Assembly: GCF_040448675.1 (NCBI RefSeq)
Contig: NZ_CP159289.1
Coordinates: forward strand, 2,480,001-2,544,000
DNA: 64,000 bases
Reading direction: 5' to 3'
From: Dyadobacter sp. 676
GTDB lineage: Bacteria; Bacteroidota; Bacteroidia; Cytophagales; Spirosomataceae
Numbering within the stretch: position 1 is the stretch's first letter; the number at the start of each line of letters is the position of its first letter. The translations under genes and the position numbers were made by a program. The notes under the pieces are model-generated. The model saw only the letters and a list, made by a program, of their open reading frames with translations. It ran no database searches and was not told the DNA's origin. Positions 43,403-52,717 of the stretch are shown here, one piece after another.

Positions 43403-44773
43403 ATGAGACTTGTTTCTATCCCGGTTTTATCGATCCTAACATTCATAAGCATGCAATCCTGCCAGACAGACACCGCAGAAAAGCAGATCACGCACGATCT
43501 GACCTACCACCACGACCTCGACAATAACGACAACTTTTCGCCGGACGGCCAATGGCTCGTGTATGACACGCGAACCGACGACGGGGGCATTGCGGAGTCG
43601 GCGCGGATCGAGCGGGTGAACATCGAAACGGGAGAGAAACAAGTTCTTTTTGATATAAAGGGTAATGCCGTTTGGGGGCCTGGCGCGGGGGCCGTGAGTT
43701 ACAGTCCAGAGGAAAATGCGGTGGTGTTCATCCATGGCCTGGCCAACAGCACCCGCGAAAATCCCTACCAGCAATGGCGCCGTACCGGTGTGATCATCCA
43801 CGACTCCCGCCCGAATGTACCTGTATACATGGATGCCCGCGACGTGACGCCCCCGTACACACCCGGCGCATTGCGCGGGGGCACGCACCGGCACGAGTGG
43901 AGCGGCGACGGGCAATGGATTGGATTCACTTACAACGACGCCATTCTGAAAGCGCTGGAAGATTCGACCGGCGAGAAGCGAAACTTACGGACGATCGGTG
44001 TTTCCAGAAAGATAAGGGCTGTTAAAGTCGATGAAAACACCGAAAATGTGTCCGGTGAATGGTTTAGCGCATTGGTAGTGCGGGTTGTTCCAAACCCCGG
44101 GCCGGGAAGCGACGAGATTAGCCATGCGGCTAGCGATAGCTGGGTGGGAACAAACGGATACACCACTACAAACGGCAAAAGACAAATCGCCCGCGCATTT
44201 CTCGGCACCGTCAAAGACAAAAACGGCAGCGATGTTCCCGAGGTATTCGTTGTCGATATTCCGGACGACATTACCCAAGCCGGTCCGCTCGGCCCGCTGG
44301 AAGGCTCCGCCACCGATTTCCCGATGCCTCCGAAAGGCGCCGTTCAAAGGCGTTTGACATTTACCGCCAATACACCGCATCCGGGTTGCTCCGGCATTGT
44401 CCGCTCCTCCCCCGACGGCAGTCAGCTTGCATTCATTGCCAAAGACGCCAATGGTATTAGCCAGATTTTTACGATTTCACCCAACGGCGGGAAGCCGCGC
44501 CAGATTACGGAATGCGCTTCCGACATTACCGGCAACCTGCGCTGGCATCCGGATGGGAAGCACATTACTTATGTTTATGAAGGTAGCATTGTGCTTTGTG
44601 AGGTTGGAGAAGCGCCTTTTCAGGAACGAACTCAAGTGTTGACCGAACCTTCGACAGCCGCTCCCGGTAATTTGGTCTGGTCGCCGGATGGGAAGGTATT
44701 GGCGTTTAACCGGCTGGTAAAGAATGAAGCCGGGAAGGGTGTACAGCAGGTGTTTGTGTTGCGGCTGAATTGA
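43403..44773 (+). CDS. YidR-like (DUF3748) beta-propeller lipoprotein
   Basis: The 456-residue protein has an N-terminal signal with a cysteine after MQS (about position 20), compatible with a lipoprotein. The rest matches the DUF3748/YidR pattern: FSPDGQWLVYDTRTDDGGI, RIERVNIETGE, DVTPPYTPGALRGGTHRHEW, GPGSDEISHAA, and TolB-like repeats RSSPDGSQLAFIAKDANGI and WSPDGKVLAFN. E. coli YidR lacks the lipid anchor, so this exported version is unusual. Its function is unknown. It closes the run that begins with the PfkB-HAD fusion, 8 bp after paralogue B. Confidence 0.82.
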   Translation: MRLVSIPVLSILTFISMQSCQTDTAEKQITHDLTYHHDLDNNDNFSPDGQWLVYDTRTDDGGIAESARIERVNIETGEKQVLFDIKGNAVWGPGAGAVSYSPEENAVVFIHGLANSTRENPYQQWRRTGVIIHDSRPNVPVYMDARDVTPPYTPGALRGGTHRHEWSGDGQWIGFTYNDAILKALEDSTGEKRNLRTIGVSRKIRAVKVDENTENVSGEWFSALVVRVVPNPGPGSDEISHAASDSWVGTNGYTTTNGKRQIARAFLGTVKDKNGSDVPEVFVVDIPDDITQAGPLGPLEGSATDFPMPPKGAVQRRLTFTANTPHPGCSGIVRSSPDGSQLAFIAKDANGISQIFTISPNGGKPRQITECASDITGNLRWHPDGKHITYVYEGSIVLCEVGEAPFQERTQVLTEPSTAAPGNLVWSPDGKVLAFNRLVKNEAGKGVQQVFVLRLN

Positions 44774-44831
44774 TTCAGCCGCCTCCCGCAGGGATAGCGT
44801 GGCTTTGTTGGAACAACTGAAGAAGTGAAAT

Positions 44832-45386
44832 TTAAAAGTTAACCTTTCTGTAAACCACGCTTAGCGGCAAGTCTGCATTGAAATAGGGTAGCTTGATCAC
44901 GTCGTCCATTTTGTCGTAGAACTCGAAATACCAGCGCTCGCCATCACGGATGTATACATCGATATGGCATTTGGTTTGTTCGATCATCAGATAATATTGC
45001 AGCGACGGATCGGAGGAATATTCGCGAAGCTTATCAACACGATCGGTTTTGACTGTACTTTCAGACAACACTTCGACTATCAACAACGGCAAAGTAGTGT
45101 ACCGAATAGCGTCGCCTTTTTCTTCACAAATGAGAAAATCCGGAATACGGACTACTTTGCCGTCTTCTACGCGCAACTTCACGGCGTTTTGATAAAGTTC
45201 AAATGGACCATCCTGCAAAATTTTTCGCAGATAGAAGTGAATATTCCCGGCAATCCGATTGGAAGTTGTAGTTTCTCCAGACATTTCGATGATTTCCCCG
45301 TTGACGAATTCGAACCGGCCCTCGTGAGTCTCACAAAAGGCAAGGTATTCTTCCAGCGAATAGAGTCTTTCAGCCACAGCTTCCAT
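44832..45386 (-). CDS. Uma2 family (PD-(D/E)XK) putative endonuclease
   Basis: Starting at MEAVAERLYSLEEYLAF (45386) the protein has 184 residues. Uma2/DUF820 features are visible: RFEFVNGEIIEMSG, VRIPDFLICEE (metal Asp) and LPLLIVEVLSESTVKTDRVDKLREY (Glu and Lys of the nuclease core). The family is expanded in cyanobacteria and Bacteroidota, and its biological target is unknown. It stands alone on the minus strand between the sugar cluster and the LacI gene. An upstream in-frame start at 45437 adds a residue stretch without family support. Confidence 0.85.
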   Translation of the reverse strand: MEAVAERLYSLEEYLAFCETHEGRFEFVNGEIIEMSGETTTSNRIAGNIHFYLRKILQDGPFELYQNAVKLRVEDGKVVRIPDFLICEEKGDAIRYTTLPLLIVEVLSESTVKTDRVDKLREYSSDPSLQYYLMIEQTKCHIDVYIRDGERWYFEFYDKMDDVIKLPYFNADLPLSVVYRKVNF

Positions 45387-45457
45387 ATTTCTGCTTTGTT
45401 TCAAAAATAGTGAATTACAGGAGAATGCGATTGGCAAACGTTGAATGAAAATACAAT

Positions 45458-46486
45458 TTAAGACTTCTGAAGGCGAATCGACGACCTTCTGATAATCAAT
45501 TCTGAGCGGAGGATAATTGGTTCCAAATGGTCAATAGGCTTGGTGCCATTCAGCTGGCCGATCATCGTGATCATAGCCGTTTTCCCCATTTGATAGCCGG
45601 GATAAAAAACCGTGGTAAGCTGCGGTGATACTACTTGTGAAACCGGGTCATTGTTAAACCCTACAATCGCGATATCGTCCGGAATTACGTGGCCCTTCTC
45701 TTTCAAAACCTGCATGCAGATCGCCGCGCAAAGGTCGTTGACAATAAAAAGACCATCGGGTTTTTCTTCCATTTGATCGATCTGCTCAGCTATCTCACGA
45801 CCTGCCTCCTGGCTCAGGTCGGTCGATAAAATGAGGCGATTATCCTGCGGCAGACCTTGTCCAGCCAGCGCGCGTTTGTACCCTTTCAGCCGATCGGCAT
45901 ATACATTTCTTCGCAAGTCGCCAGTGACGTGCATGATCCTCCGGCAGCCCTGATCCAGCAAGTGGCGAGTTGCGTCATAACCTGCCTGCTCGTTATCGAT
46001 GACAATGGCGCCGCATTGCGGATGGTCCATAATGCGGTCGAAGAAGAGGACGGGGATATTCCGGTTGATGAATGTCGTGAAATGCTCGAATGAATCGGTA
46101 TCATAAGCAACCGAGACCAACAGGCCGTCCACACGGCTGTTGAACATCGTCCCGGCATTGGCCCGCTCTTTCGACACGGACTCTAACGACTGGCTTATCA
46201 GCAGGTTATACCCGAAATTATTAGCCACTTCTTCCATTCCCGCGAGTACCGTCGACATAAAATTACTATTCAGCCTCGGTACGATTACGCCCAACGTATT
46301 GGTCTTCCGGGTCCGCAAATGGCTCGCAAATGTGTTGGAACGATAACCGAGCTCGGCGGCCTTCTCCGCAATGAGCAATTTGGTTTTCGCGTTAATTGCT
46401 GGATGGTCGTTCAATGCCCTGCTTACGGTCGCGGGTGACAACGCAAGTATTTTTGCAAGGTCGTAAATGGTAATTTCCTTTTCCAT
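45458..46486 (-). CDS. LacI family transcriptional regulator of the hexuronate operon
   Basis: From MEKEITIYDLAKILALSPATVSRAL (46486) the protein has 342 residues, with a LacI helix-turn-helix and hinge (about 1-60, ending in GYRSNTFASHLRTRKTNT) and a periplasmic-binding sensor domain (about 62-335; PRLNSNFMSTVLAGMEEVA, VDGLLVSVAYDT, DIAIVGFNNDPVSQVVSPQLTT). It is divergent from uxuA. A perfect LacI-type palindrome lies in the shared 168-bp gap, so it probably represses uxuA until a hexuronate intermediate binds. Confidence 0.92.
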   Translation of the reverse strand: MEKEITIYDLAKILALSPATVSRALNDHPAINAKTKLLIAEKAAELGYRSNTFASHLRTRKTNTLGVIVPRLNSNFMSTVLAGMEEVANNFGYNLLISQSLESVSKERANAGTMFNSRVDGLLVSVAYDTDSFEHFTTFINRNIPVLFFDRIMDHPQCGAIVIDNEQAGYDATRHLLDQGCRRIMHVTGDLRRNVYADRLKGYKRALAGQGLPQDNRLILSTDLSQEAGREIAEQIDQMEEKPDGLFIVNDLCAAICMQVLKEKGHVIPDDIAIVGFNNDPVSQVVSPQLTTVFYPGYQMGKTAMITMIGQLNGTKPIDHLEPIILRSELIIRRSSIRLQKS

Positions 46487-46597
46487 TATCCTTTTCTTGT
46501 AGGGGCCCACAAAGGCATTCTCCGTCTGTTAATTATGCTTTGAATTTGACGGCTCTTTCAATAGCAAACCCCGCGGCCGAAATTTATGGCAAGTTAA

Positions 46598-46611
46598 TGC
46601 AATCGGTTACA
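46598..46611. promoter_or_regulatory. LacI-family operator in the lacI-uxuA gap
   Basis: TGCAATCGGTTACA fits the LacI/GalR operator consensus TGNAANCGNTTNCA at every fixed position, including the central CG. It is 44 bp before the uxuA start and 112 bp before the divergent regulator start. No clear TAnnTTTG element accompanies it. Confidence 0.72.
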
Positions 46612-46654
46612 ATACAAGATTATATTTTTATTTTTATAAAAAACTCATTCAATT

Positions 46655-47860
46655 ATGATTCAGACCATGCGCTGGTTTGGCCCTAATGACCCGGTTTCGC
46701 TGATGGACATCCGTCAGGCCGGATGCAGTGGCGTCGTTACCGCGCTACATCAGATACCGGTGGGCGATGTCTGGACGAGGGAAGCGATCCGGGAAAGGAT
46801 CTCGCTCGTCGAGGCGGGCAATGAAAGGCATACCCCGCTCAAATGGCTCGTAGTAGAGAGCCTTCCGGTACATGAGCATATCAAAAAGGGATTGCCGACG
46901 CGCGAACAATACATTGAAAACTACAAGGAGTCGTTGCGCAATCTGGCAGCGGAGGGAATCCGGACGGTGTGCTACAATTTCATGCCGGTACTCGACTGGT
47001 CGCGCACCGATCTCACTTATACCCTCCCCGAAGGCCACAAAACGCTCAGGTTTGTGTGGGAGGATTTTGCGTTGTTCGATCTCTATATTCTTCAACGCCC
47101 CGACGCCGAAAAGGATTACGACGATCAGGTGCGGGAATCGGCAAGGTTGAAATTGCAAAACATGTCGCCAGCCGATGTACAGACACTCACAAATACGGTT
47201 TTACTTGGCTTGCCCGGTTCGGAGGAAGCTTTCGAACTGGCGAACTTTCAGGAGTTACTTAACGCATATGCAGCAATCGGCGACAAAGAGCTGCGAGAAA
47301 ACCTCTATTACTTCATCCGCCAGGTTACGCCGGTGGCACAGGAACTCGGTATTAACCTCTGTATCCATCCGGACGACCCGCCACGGCCATTGCTCGGCTT
47401 GCCGCGGGTGGTAAGCACCGAGGCCGACCTCGCGCAACTCATGCAGGCATGCGACGTCCAGGCCAACGGTATTACGTTCTGCACCGGCTCCCTGGGCGTC
47501 CGGGCGGACAACGATCTGCCGGGCATGATCCGCCGGTTTGGCGACCGCATTCATTTCGTCCATCTCAGGACTACCAAAAGAGAAGCAGAAGACAACCGGA
47601 ACTTCCATGAAGCGCCGCATTTGGATGGTGACGTGGATATGTACGAGGTAGTCAAGGCATTACACAAGGAGGAACTGCGCCGCAGCGCGGCACACTATAC
47701 CGACAATCTGCTGCCCATGCGCCCCGATCACGGGTTTCAAATGCTCGACGATCTGCATAAAAAGACCTATCCGGGCTATTCCATGATCGGACGGCTCAAA
47801 GCGCTGGCCGAACTGCGAGGACTGGAAATGAGCATCGCGCGATCGGCCCGTGAGTTTTAA
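46655..47860 (+). CDS. uxuA: Mannonate dehydratase
   Basis: The 401-residue enzyme opens with MRWFGPNDPVSLMDIRQAG and includes VESLPVHEHIKKG, CYNFMPVLDWSRTDL, LCIHPDDPPRPLLGLPRVV, FCTGSLGV and HFVHLR, all typical of UxuA. It is a TIM-barrel enzyme that dehydrates D-mannonate to 2-keto-3-deoxygluconate using Mn or Fe in the cytoplasm. It is the first gene of a five-kilobase run with an SDR (fructuronate/mannonate step), a ThuA protein and a Gfo/Idh oxidoreductase, and is controlled by the divergent LacI gene. Confidence 0.96.
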   Translation: MIQTMRWFGPNDPVSLMDIRQAGCSGVVTALHQIPVGDVWTREAIRERISLVEAGNERHTPLKWLVVESLPVHEHIKKGLPTREQYIENYKESLRNLAAEGIRTVCYNFMPVLDWSRTDLTYTLPEGHKTLRFVWEDFALFDLYILQRPDAEKDYDDQVRESARLKLQNMSPADVQTLTNTVLLGLPGSEEAFELANFQELLNAYAAIGDKELRENLYYFIRQVTPVAQELGINLCIHPDDPPRPLLGLPRVVSTEADLAQLMQACDVQANGITFCTGSLGVRADNDLPGMIRRFGDRIHFVHLRTTKREAEDNRNFHEAPHLDGDVDMYEVVKALHKEELRRSAAHYTDNLLPMRPDHGFQMLDDLHKKTYPGYSMIGRLKALAELRGLEMSIARSAREF

Positions 47861-47885
47861 TCAAGATTTATATATCTAAAAAATA

Positions 47886-48677
47886 ATGTCTGCCAATAGT
47901 CGAATCGAAACAACACCATCATTGAGTATATTCTCGCTGGAAGGCAAAATTGCCCTCGTAACCGGCGGCGGCAGCGGTATAGGCCTTCATATCGCACAAT
48001 GCCTCGCACAAGCGGGCGCGCAGCTCGTGATCACGGGCAGGCGCGAGGATGTTTTGAAAGAAGCGCTACCTAAGCTCGGCGCCGGGGCCCGCTATTTTGT
48101 GAATGATATTACGGACCTCAAATCGCTTCCGGCATTAATCGAAACGATCGAAAACGAGGTCGGCGAAATCGATATCCTGGTCAATAATGCGGGTATCAAC
48201 ATGAAAAAACACGCCGTGGAAGTGTCCGACGAGGATTTCGACCGCGTCGTCCGGACGAACCTGCACGCCGTTTTCTCGATCACCCGCGAATGCGGCAAAC
48301 GCATGGTCGAACGCAAGCGCGGCTCCATTCTGATGATCACGTCCATGGCCGCATTATATGGTATCGACCGCGTAGTGGCTTACACCGCATCGAAATCGGC
48401 TGTCGGCGGGATGGTAAAGGCGTTGACGACCGAATTTTCCCCTTACAATGTACGTGTCAATGCCATTGCTCCGGGTTTCATCGAAACACCGATGATGCTC
48501 ACCGCCATGAACGGCGACCCCTCGCGCCGCGACAAGGCCATGGACCGCACACCAATGGGAACCTGGGGGAAACCCGACGACATAGGCTGGGCGGCGGTAT
48601 TCCTGAGCTCGGAAGCCGCGAAATTCATTACAGGCGTTTCATTGCCTGTGGATGGAGGAAATTCCATTGGATTTTAG
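47886..48677 (+). CDS. SDR family oxidoreductase, probable D-mannonate oxidoreductase
   Basis: The 263-residue protein has the classical SDR cofactor motif TGGGSGIG, NNAGIN, the catalytic Tyr and Lys in YTASKSAVGG, and the family tail GVSLPVDGGNS. Directly after uxuA (25 bp) it most likely interconverts D-fructuronate and D-mannonate with NAD(P)H, replacing the unrelated long-chain UxuB of E. coli, as is usual in Bacteroidota. A gluconate 5-dehydrogenase or KduD-type activity is the alternative. Confidence 0.87.
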   Translation: MSANSRIETTPSLSIFSLEGKIALVTGGGSGIGLHIAQCLAQAGAQLVITGRREDVLKEALPKLGAGARYFVNDITDLKSLPALIETIENEVGEIDILVNNAGINMKKHAVEVSDEDFDRVVRTNLHAVFSITRECGKRMVERKRGSILMITSMAALYGIDRVVAYTASKSAVGGMVKALTTEFSPYNVRVNAIAPGFIETPMMLTAMNGDPSRRDKAMDRTPMGTWGKPDDIGWAAVFLSSEAAKFITGVSLPVDGGNSIGF

Positions 48678-48702
48678 TTAAACCTTTTCTTATTAAGTAT
48701 CG

Positions 48703-49560
48703 ATGAAAAAACAAAACATCCTGACAACATGCCTGCTCTGCCTGCTATTCCTGGGGCCGGGGTGGCCGGAAAGCACACACGCGCAAAAAATTAAATGGAA
48801 CAAGGTCAAAATCCTGGTTTATACCAAAAACGGGAAAGGCTACGTCCATGACAATATCGCCAATTCCAAAACAGCCATCCTCGCACTGGGCAAACAGAAC
48901 GGTTTTGCTGTCGATACGACTTCCGACCCAACGAAGTTTACAGACGAAAACCTGAAACAATACGATTGCCTGGTATTTTCAAACACCAATAATGACGTTT
49001 TCGATACCGACGCTCAGCGGGTAGCACTCATGCGATATATTCAGGCGGGAGGAAACTTTGTAGGGCTGCATTCGGCCTCCGGTACCGAGCGCAAATGGCG
49101 GTGGTTCAAGGATTTGCTGGGCGGAACATTTTTCTGGCATGAGCCGGGGCAAAGCTTCTCGGTGAAGGTCCTCGACCCGAAAAATCCATCGGTAGCGCAT
49201 TTGGGAAAAACCTGGCAGCGGCAAACGGACGAGTTCTATTTTATCAAGGAACTCGGCGTAAACCTGAACGTGCTGGCAGTGAACGACCATTCCACCATTC
49301 AAAAACCGGGCGGCAAGGCACTCGATACATTCGGCGACGTGTTCCCGTCGGTTTGGTGGCATGAGTACGACGGCGGGCGCTCCTTCTATACTTCGCTTGG
49401 GCACCAGAAGGAGGATTATGAAAAAGAAGACCTGCGCAAGCATATCCTCGGCGCCATCGAATGGGCTATCGGCCCGCAAAAGCCAAGGAATTACAGTAAA
49501 GCTTACGCAACCAGCCCGAACGACGTGGTACGCAATGCCATTCCCGCCCTCTCGAAATAA
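48703..49560 (+). CDS. Secreted ThuA domain protein
   Basis: The 285-residue protein has a signal peptide (LLCLLFLGPGWPESTHAQ) and one ThuA domain (about 30-260): KILVYTKNGKGYVHDNI, FSNTNNDVFDTDAQ, GGNFVGLHSASGTE, PSVWWHEYDGGRSFYTSLGH. ThuA is a class I glutamine-amidotransferase-like fold found beside sugar dehydrogenases. Its reaction is not known. It sits between the SDR and a Gfo/Idh oxidoreductase gene, a common Bacteroidota partnership. Confidence 0.88.
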   Translation: MKKQNILTTCLLCLLFLGPGWPESTHAQKIKWNKVKILVYTKNGKGYVHDNIANSKTAILALGKQNGFAVDTTSDPTKFTDENLKQYDCLVFSNTNNDVFDTDAQRVALMRYIQAGGNFVGLHSASGTERKWRWFKDLLGGTFFWHEPGQSFSVKVLDPKNPSVAHLGKTWQRQTDEFYFIKELGVNLNVLAVNDHSTIQKPGGKALDTFGDVFPSVWWHEYDGGRSFYTSLGHQKEDYEKEDLRKHILGAIEWAIGPQKPRNYSKAYATSPNDVVRNAIPALSK

Positions 49561-49600
49561 TCACGAAAACATCAGTCATCAATCCTAAATCTGCATTAAA

Positions 49601-51034
49601 ATGAAAGATCAGAAGGAGCAAAACCAGGACAGAAGGTCATTTTTAAAGGCTACCGCGAAGGGCACGGCCGGTATCATCGCAGCATCGATGTTCCCGGCCA
49701 TCGTCCCGTCGACGGTTTTTGGCAAGAATGCCCCGAGCAATAAGATCAATATCGGACAGATCGGTTTTGGCCGCATCGGGTCCACGCACGACTTGCCGGA
49801 GGTGATCAAAAACGAAGCGGCGCACGTGATCGCCGTCGCCGATCTGGACAAGAACCGGTTGGCAAAAGGTAAGGAATGGATCGAACGGAAATATGCCGAA
49901 CGTACCGGAAAAGAAAAATACCTCGAAGTAAAGACCTACGACGATTACCATGAAATATTGGGCCGCAAGGACATCGACGCGGTCATCATCAGCACGCCCG
50001 ACCACTGGCATGCCCAACCCGCCATGGAGGCAGCCGTTGCCGGCAAGCATATTTATATGCAAAAACCCACATCGCTAACGATCCGGGAAGGCCGCCAGAT
50101 GGCCGACATGATCAAGAAGAAAGGGGTCATTTTCCAATTGGGCAGCCAGCAGCGTTCGGTAAGTCCCTGGCCGCAGTTCAAGCGTACGTGCGAGCTGGTG
50201 CGCAACGGACGCATTGGAAAACTGAAAAAAGTATATGTGGGGCTTCCCGGCGATCCTCCGGGAGGAAATCCCGAACCGATGCCCGTCCCTCCCAACCTGA
50301 ACTACGACATGTGGCTCGGTTCGACACCGGAAGTTTACTATACGCTAGACCGCGTGCATTCGCAGACCGATATTAACGACCGTCCGGGCTGGCTGCGCCT
50401 TGAACAATTCGGCGCAGGCATGATTACCGGCTGGGGCTCCCACCATATCGACATCGCACATTGGGGTATGGATACCGAGCTTACCGGACCAATTGAAATT
50501 GAGGGCAAAGCCACATTCCCTGCGAAAGGCTCAGGTCTTTGGGACGTACACGGTGACTTTCTGGTAAATGCGTTGTATGAAAACGGCGTGGTGATGGAAA
50601 TCGGCGGTACTAACCCGAACGGCGTGAAATTCGAGGGTACCGATGGCTGGATCTTCGTGTCCCGCGGCAATGTAGGCGTTACCGCCTCCGACCCGGTGGC
50701 CGCTCAAAATGCGAAAGAGAACAAGGCATTCTACGCGAGCGATCCGAAAATCCTCGGCTCGGTGATCGGGGAAAATGAAATCCATTTGTACGAAAGCCCT
50801 GAGCAGCACCGGAACTGGATCGAAAGTATTCAGAGTGGCAAGCAAACCATCAGTCACGCCGAAATCGCACACCGCTCGTGTACCGCTTGCCTGCTCGCAC
50901 ATACGGCCATGAAACTCGGCCGCAAAGTGAAGTGGGACCCCAAAAAAGAGGAATTCATTAATGACAAGGAAGCAAACGCGATGCTCTCGCGCCCGCAGCG
51001 TGGAAAGTATGGGACTAATAATGTGAAAGGTTAA
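49601..51034 (+). CDS. Tat-exported Gfo/Idh/MocA family oxidoreductase
   Basis: The 477-residue protein begins with a twin-arginine-like signal (DRRSFLKATAKGTAGIIAAS). The NAD Rossmann domain (about 48-180) follows with IGQIGFGRIGS and STPDHWHAQPAMEAAVAGKH, and the EKP motif appears as MQKPTSL. The C-terminal domain has RPGWLRLEQFGAGMITGWGSHHIDIAHWGMDTE. Such exported members oxidise or rearrange sugar moieties with tightly bound NAD. It is the last gene of the uxuA operon and ends at a terminator. Confidence 0.9.
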   Translation: MKDQKEQNQDRRSFLKATAKGTAGIIAASMFPAIVPSTVFGKNAPSNKINIGQIGFGRIGSTHDLPEVIKNEAAHVIAVADLDKNRLAKGKEWIERKYAERTGKEKYLEVKTYDDYHEILGRKDIDAVIISTPDHWHAQPAMEAAVAGKHIYMQKPTSLTIREGRQMADMIKKKGVIFQLGSQQRSVSPWPQFKRTCELVRNGRIGKLKKVYVGLPGDPPGGNPEPMPVPPNLNYDMWLGSTPEVYYTLDRVHSQTDINDRPGWLRLEQFGAGMITGWGSHHIDIAHWGMDTELTGPIEIEGKATFPAKGSGLWDVHGDFLVNALYENGVVMEIGGTNPNGVKFEGTDGWIFVSRGNVGVTASDPVAAQNAKENKAFYASDPKILGSVIGENEIHLYESPEQHRNWIESIQSGKQTISHAEIAHRSCTACLLAHTAMKLGRKVKWDPKKEEFINDKEANAMLSRPQRGKYGTNNVKG

Positions 51035-51040
51035 CCCTTT

Positions 51041-51077
51041 AAAATATCCTGGCTTGCATCGGCGGTCAGGATATTTT
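51041..51077. terminator. Terminator closing the uxuA operon
   Basis: AAAATATCCTG (51041-51051) pairs perfectly with CAGGATATTTT (51067-51077). It starts 7 bp after the stop and is symmetric enough to work for the convergent AraC gene too. Confidence 0.75.
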
Positions 51078-51144
51078 CACATCTTAAGTTTCCGAATTTG
51101 GAAACACATTCGATAACAACAGATCTCAACGACGCCGGGTATCA

Positions 51145-52005
51145 TCAATAATTCCCCTTATACTCTCGCGGCGTATGGCCGATGTACTTCTTGAAATTCC
51201 TGTTAAAGTTCGATAACGAATCGAAACCACTGTCGTAAGCGATCTGTGCGATGGTCCATTTATCTTCCAGAAGCAGCTTGCAGGCATGACCGATGCGGAT
51301 TTCGTTGACGAAATCGATAAATGTCTTGTTCGACCGTGCCTTGAAGTACCGGCAGAACGCGGCTTCGGTCATACCGGCGAGGGAAGCGACGTCGCTTAGG
51401 CGGATTTCCTGGAAAAAATGCTGGAGTACATAATTGTGCACCTTCTGCATCCGCTCGGTTTCGGACACTTTGTAATTATTAACGTAGCCATAACTGGAAA
51501 TGGGTTCCCCGGTGGTATCATGGGCCAGTTTATCGAGGAGCATCAGCAATTGCAGGATACCCTTGAAGCCCTCGACGGTCGTGAGCGAGATCAGCTCGTC
51601 GCGAATATGTTCGGCCAATGTGCCTTTGTATGAAATCCCTCGTTTGGAATCCGCCAGCAACTGGCGCAGGCCGAGCATTTCCGGCTTTTCGAGAAAATCT
51701 TTTCCAAGAAAATCTTCCTGAAAGTAGAGCACGATGCCGTGTGTCATCAGGTTCGAACCTGTTTCGAAATAGGCGGGATCGCTGCGCCACAGGTGGGGAA
51801 CATCCGGACCGAGGAATACCGTATCGCCGGGCCCGAACGTCTGGATAGAGTCGCCGATCAACCGTTTGCCGGTTCCCTCTAGTACGGTAAATAATTGGTA
51901 ATGCGGATGAAAATGCCAGTTAGGATCGAAATGGGGCTCTTTCAATTCGTGTACGGTTACTGTGCGGACCTGGCTCTCGATGTTTTTGTGGATGGGTGCT
52001 TTCAT
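51145..52005 (-). CDS. AraC family transcriptional regulator with cupin sensor
   Basis: The 286-residue protein has an N-terminal cupin-like domain (about 20-120; HFHPHYQLFTVLEGTGKRLIG, GDTVFLGPDVPHLW) and a C-terminal AraC double helix-turn-helix (about 185-286; IRLSDVASLAGMTEAAFCRYF, IAQIAYDSGFDSLSNFNRNFKKYIGHTPREYK). Bacteroidota regulators of this type control sugar or sugar-acid use. It is convergent with the uxuA operon. The ligand is not evident. Confidence 0.92.
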   Translation of the reverse strand: MKAPIHKNIESQVRTVTVHELKEPHFDPNWHFHPHYQLFTVLEGTGKRLIGDSIQTFGPGDTVFLGPDVPHLWRSDPAYFETGSNLMTHGIVLYFQEDFLGKDFLEKPEMLGLRQLLADSKRGISYKGTLAEHIRDELISLTTVEGFKGILQLLMLLDKLAHDTTGEPISSYGYVNNYKVSETERMQKVHNYVLQHFFQEIRLSDVASLAGMTEAAFCRYFKARSNKTFIDFVNEIRIGHACKLLLEDKWTIAQIAYDSGFDSLSNFNRNFKKYIGHTPREYKGNY

Positions 52006-52265
52006 ATTCTATCCGTATTTTACCCAAAAGGTCAACAATAATACAACATTACCATCAAAATACGATCATAATCATTTTTATTCATCACAAATAGATTCCG
52101 TCCCCGGTAAAAGAATTCAGCCTTTGAACCGTTATAAATTATGCAGTCGGAGCTCGGATAGCTGGCACATTTTTTGTAGATTTATAGAGCGGCTCAACTT
52201 TTTTTGCAACCTTTTTTGCTGGTACGATGTCAATGATAGGTAGTCCCGAAATTTTATTTACGTGT

Positions 52266-52694
52266 ATGAAAGCCCTTATACTTCCGGCAGCATCCGTGCT
52301 GTTTTTTTCGCTATTGACCGGCTGTGGAAAAACCACCACGATCAACAGTAACATGGAATTAACCGGCAAATGGCAATTGGAGAGCATCGTGCAGGATGAT
52401 GATACCATCAAAAAACCAGCCACTACCAAGGGCTTGATGGACATAGGCCTCAACTTTAAAGAAAAGGGCGAACTGGAAGGAACCACTTCCACCAACATTC
52501 TTACAGGTTTTTACGAAACAGCCCAGCAGAACACTATCCAGATAGGCGGGGGCGGAACGGAAAGGGCCGAAACAAGCTGGGGCAATCTCTTTGTGAACGC
52601 CCTGCCGAACGTAAACCTATACGATCTGAAAGCCAACAGGTTGATTCTGTATTACGATAACAGCAACCAGCTCATTTTTAGCCGGGTGCAATAA
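52266..52694 (+). CDS. Small lipoprotein, possible META-like domain
   Basis: From ATG 52266 the product has 142 residues with a lipoprotein signal (LLTGC, about Cys20). The mature part (MELTGKWQLESIVQDDD, LNFKEKGELEGTTST, ANRLILYYDNSNQLIFSRV) resembles META/HslJ or lipocalin-like domains that begin LxGxWxL and end in a YxxxxxLxFxR strand. No function can be assigned. A good terminator follows, so it is monocistronic. Confidence 0.75.
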   Translation: MKALILPAASVLFFSLLTGCGKTTTINSNMELTGKWQLESIVQDDDTIKKPATTKGLMDIGLNFKEKGELEGTTSTNILTGFYETAQQNTIQIGGGGTERAETSWGNLFVNALPNVNLYDLKANRLILYYDNSNQLIFSRVQ

Positions 52695-52717
52695 ACGACA
52701 TGAATACACACTGCCTC

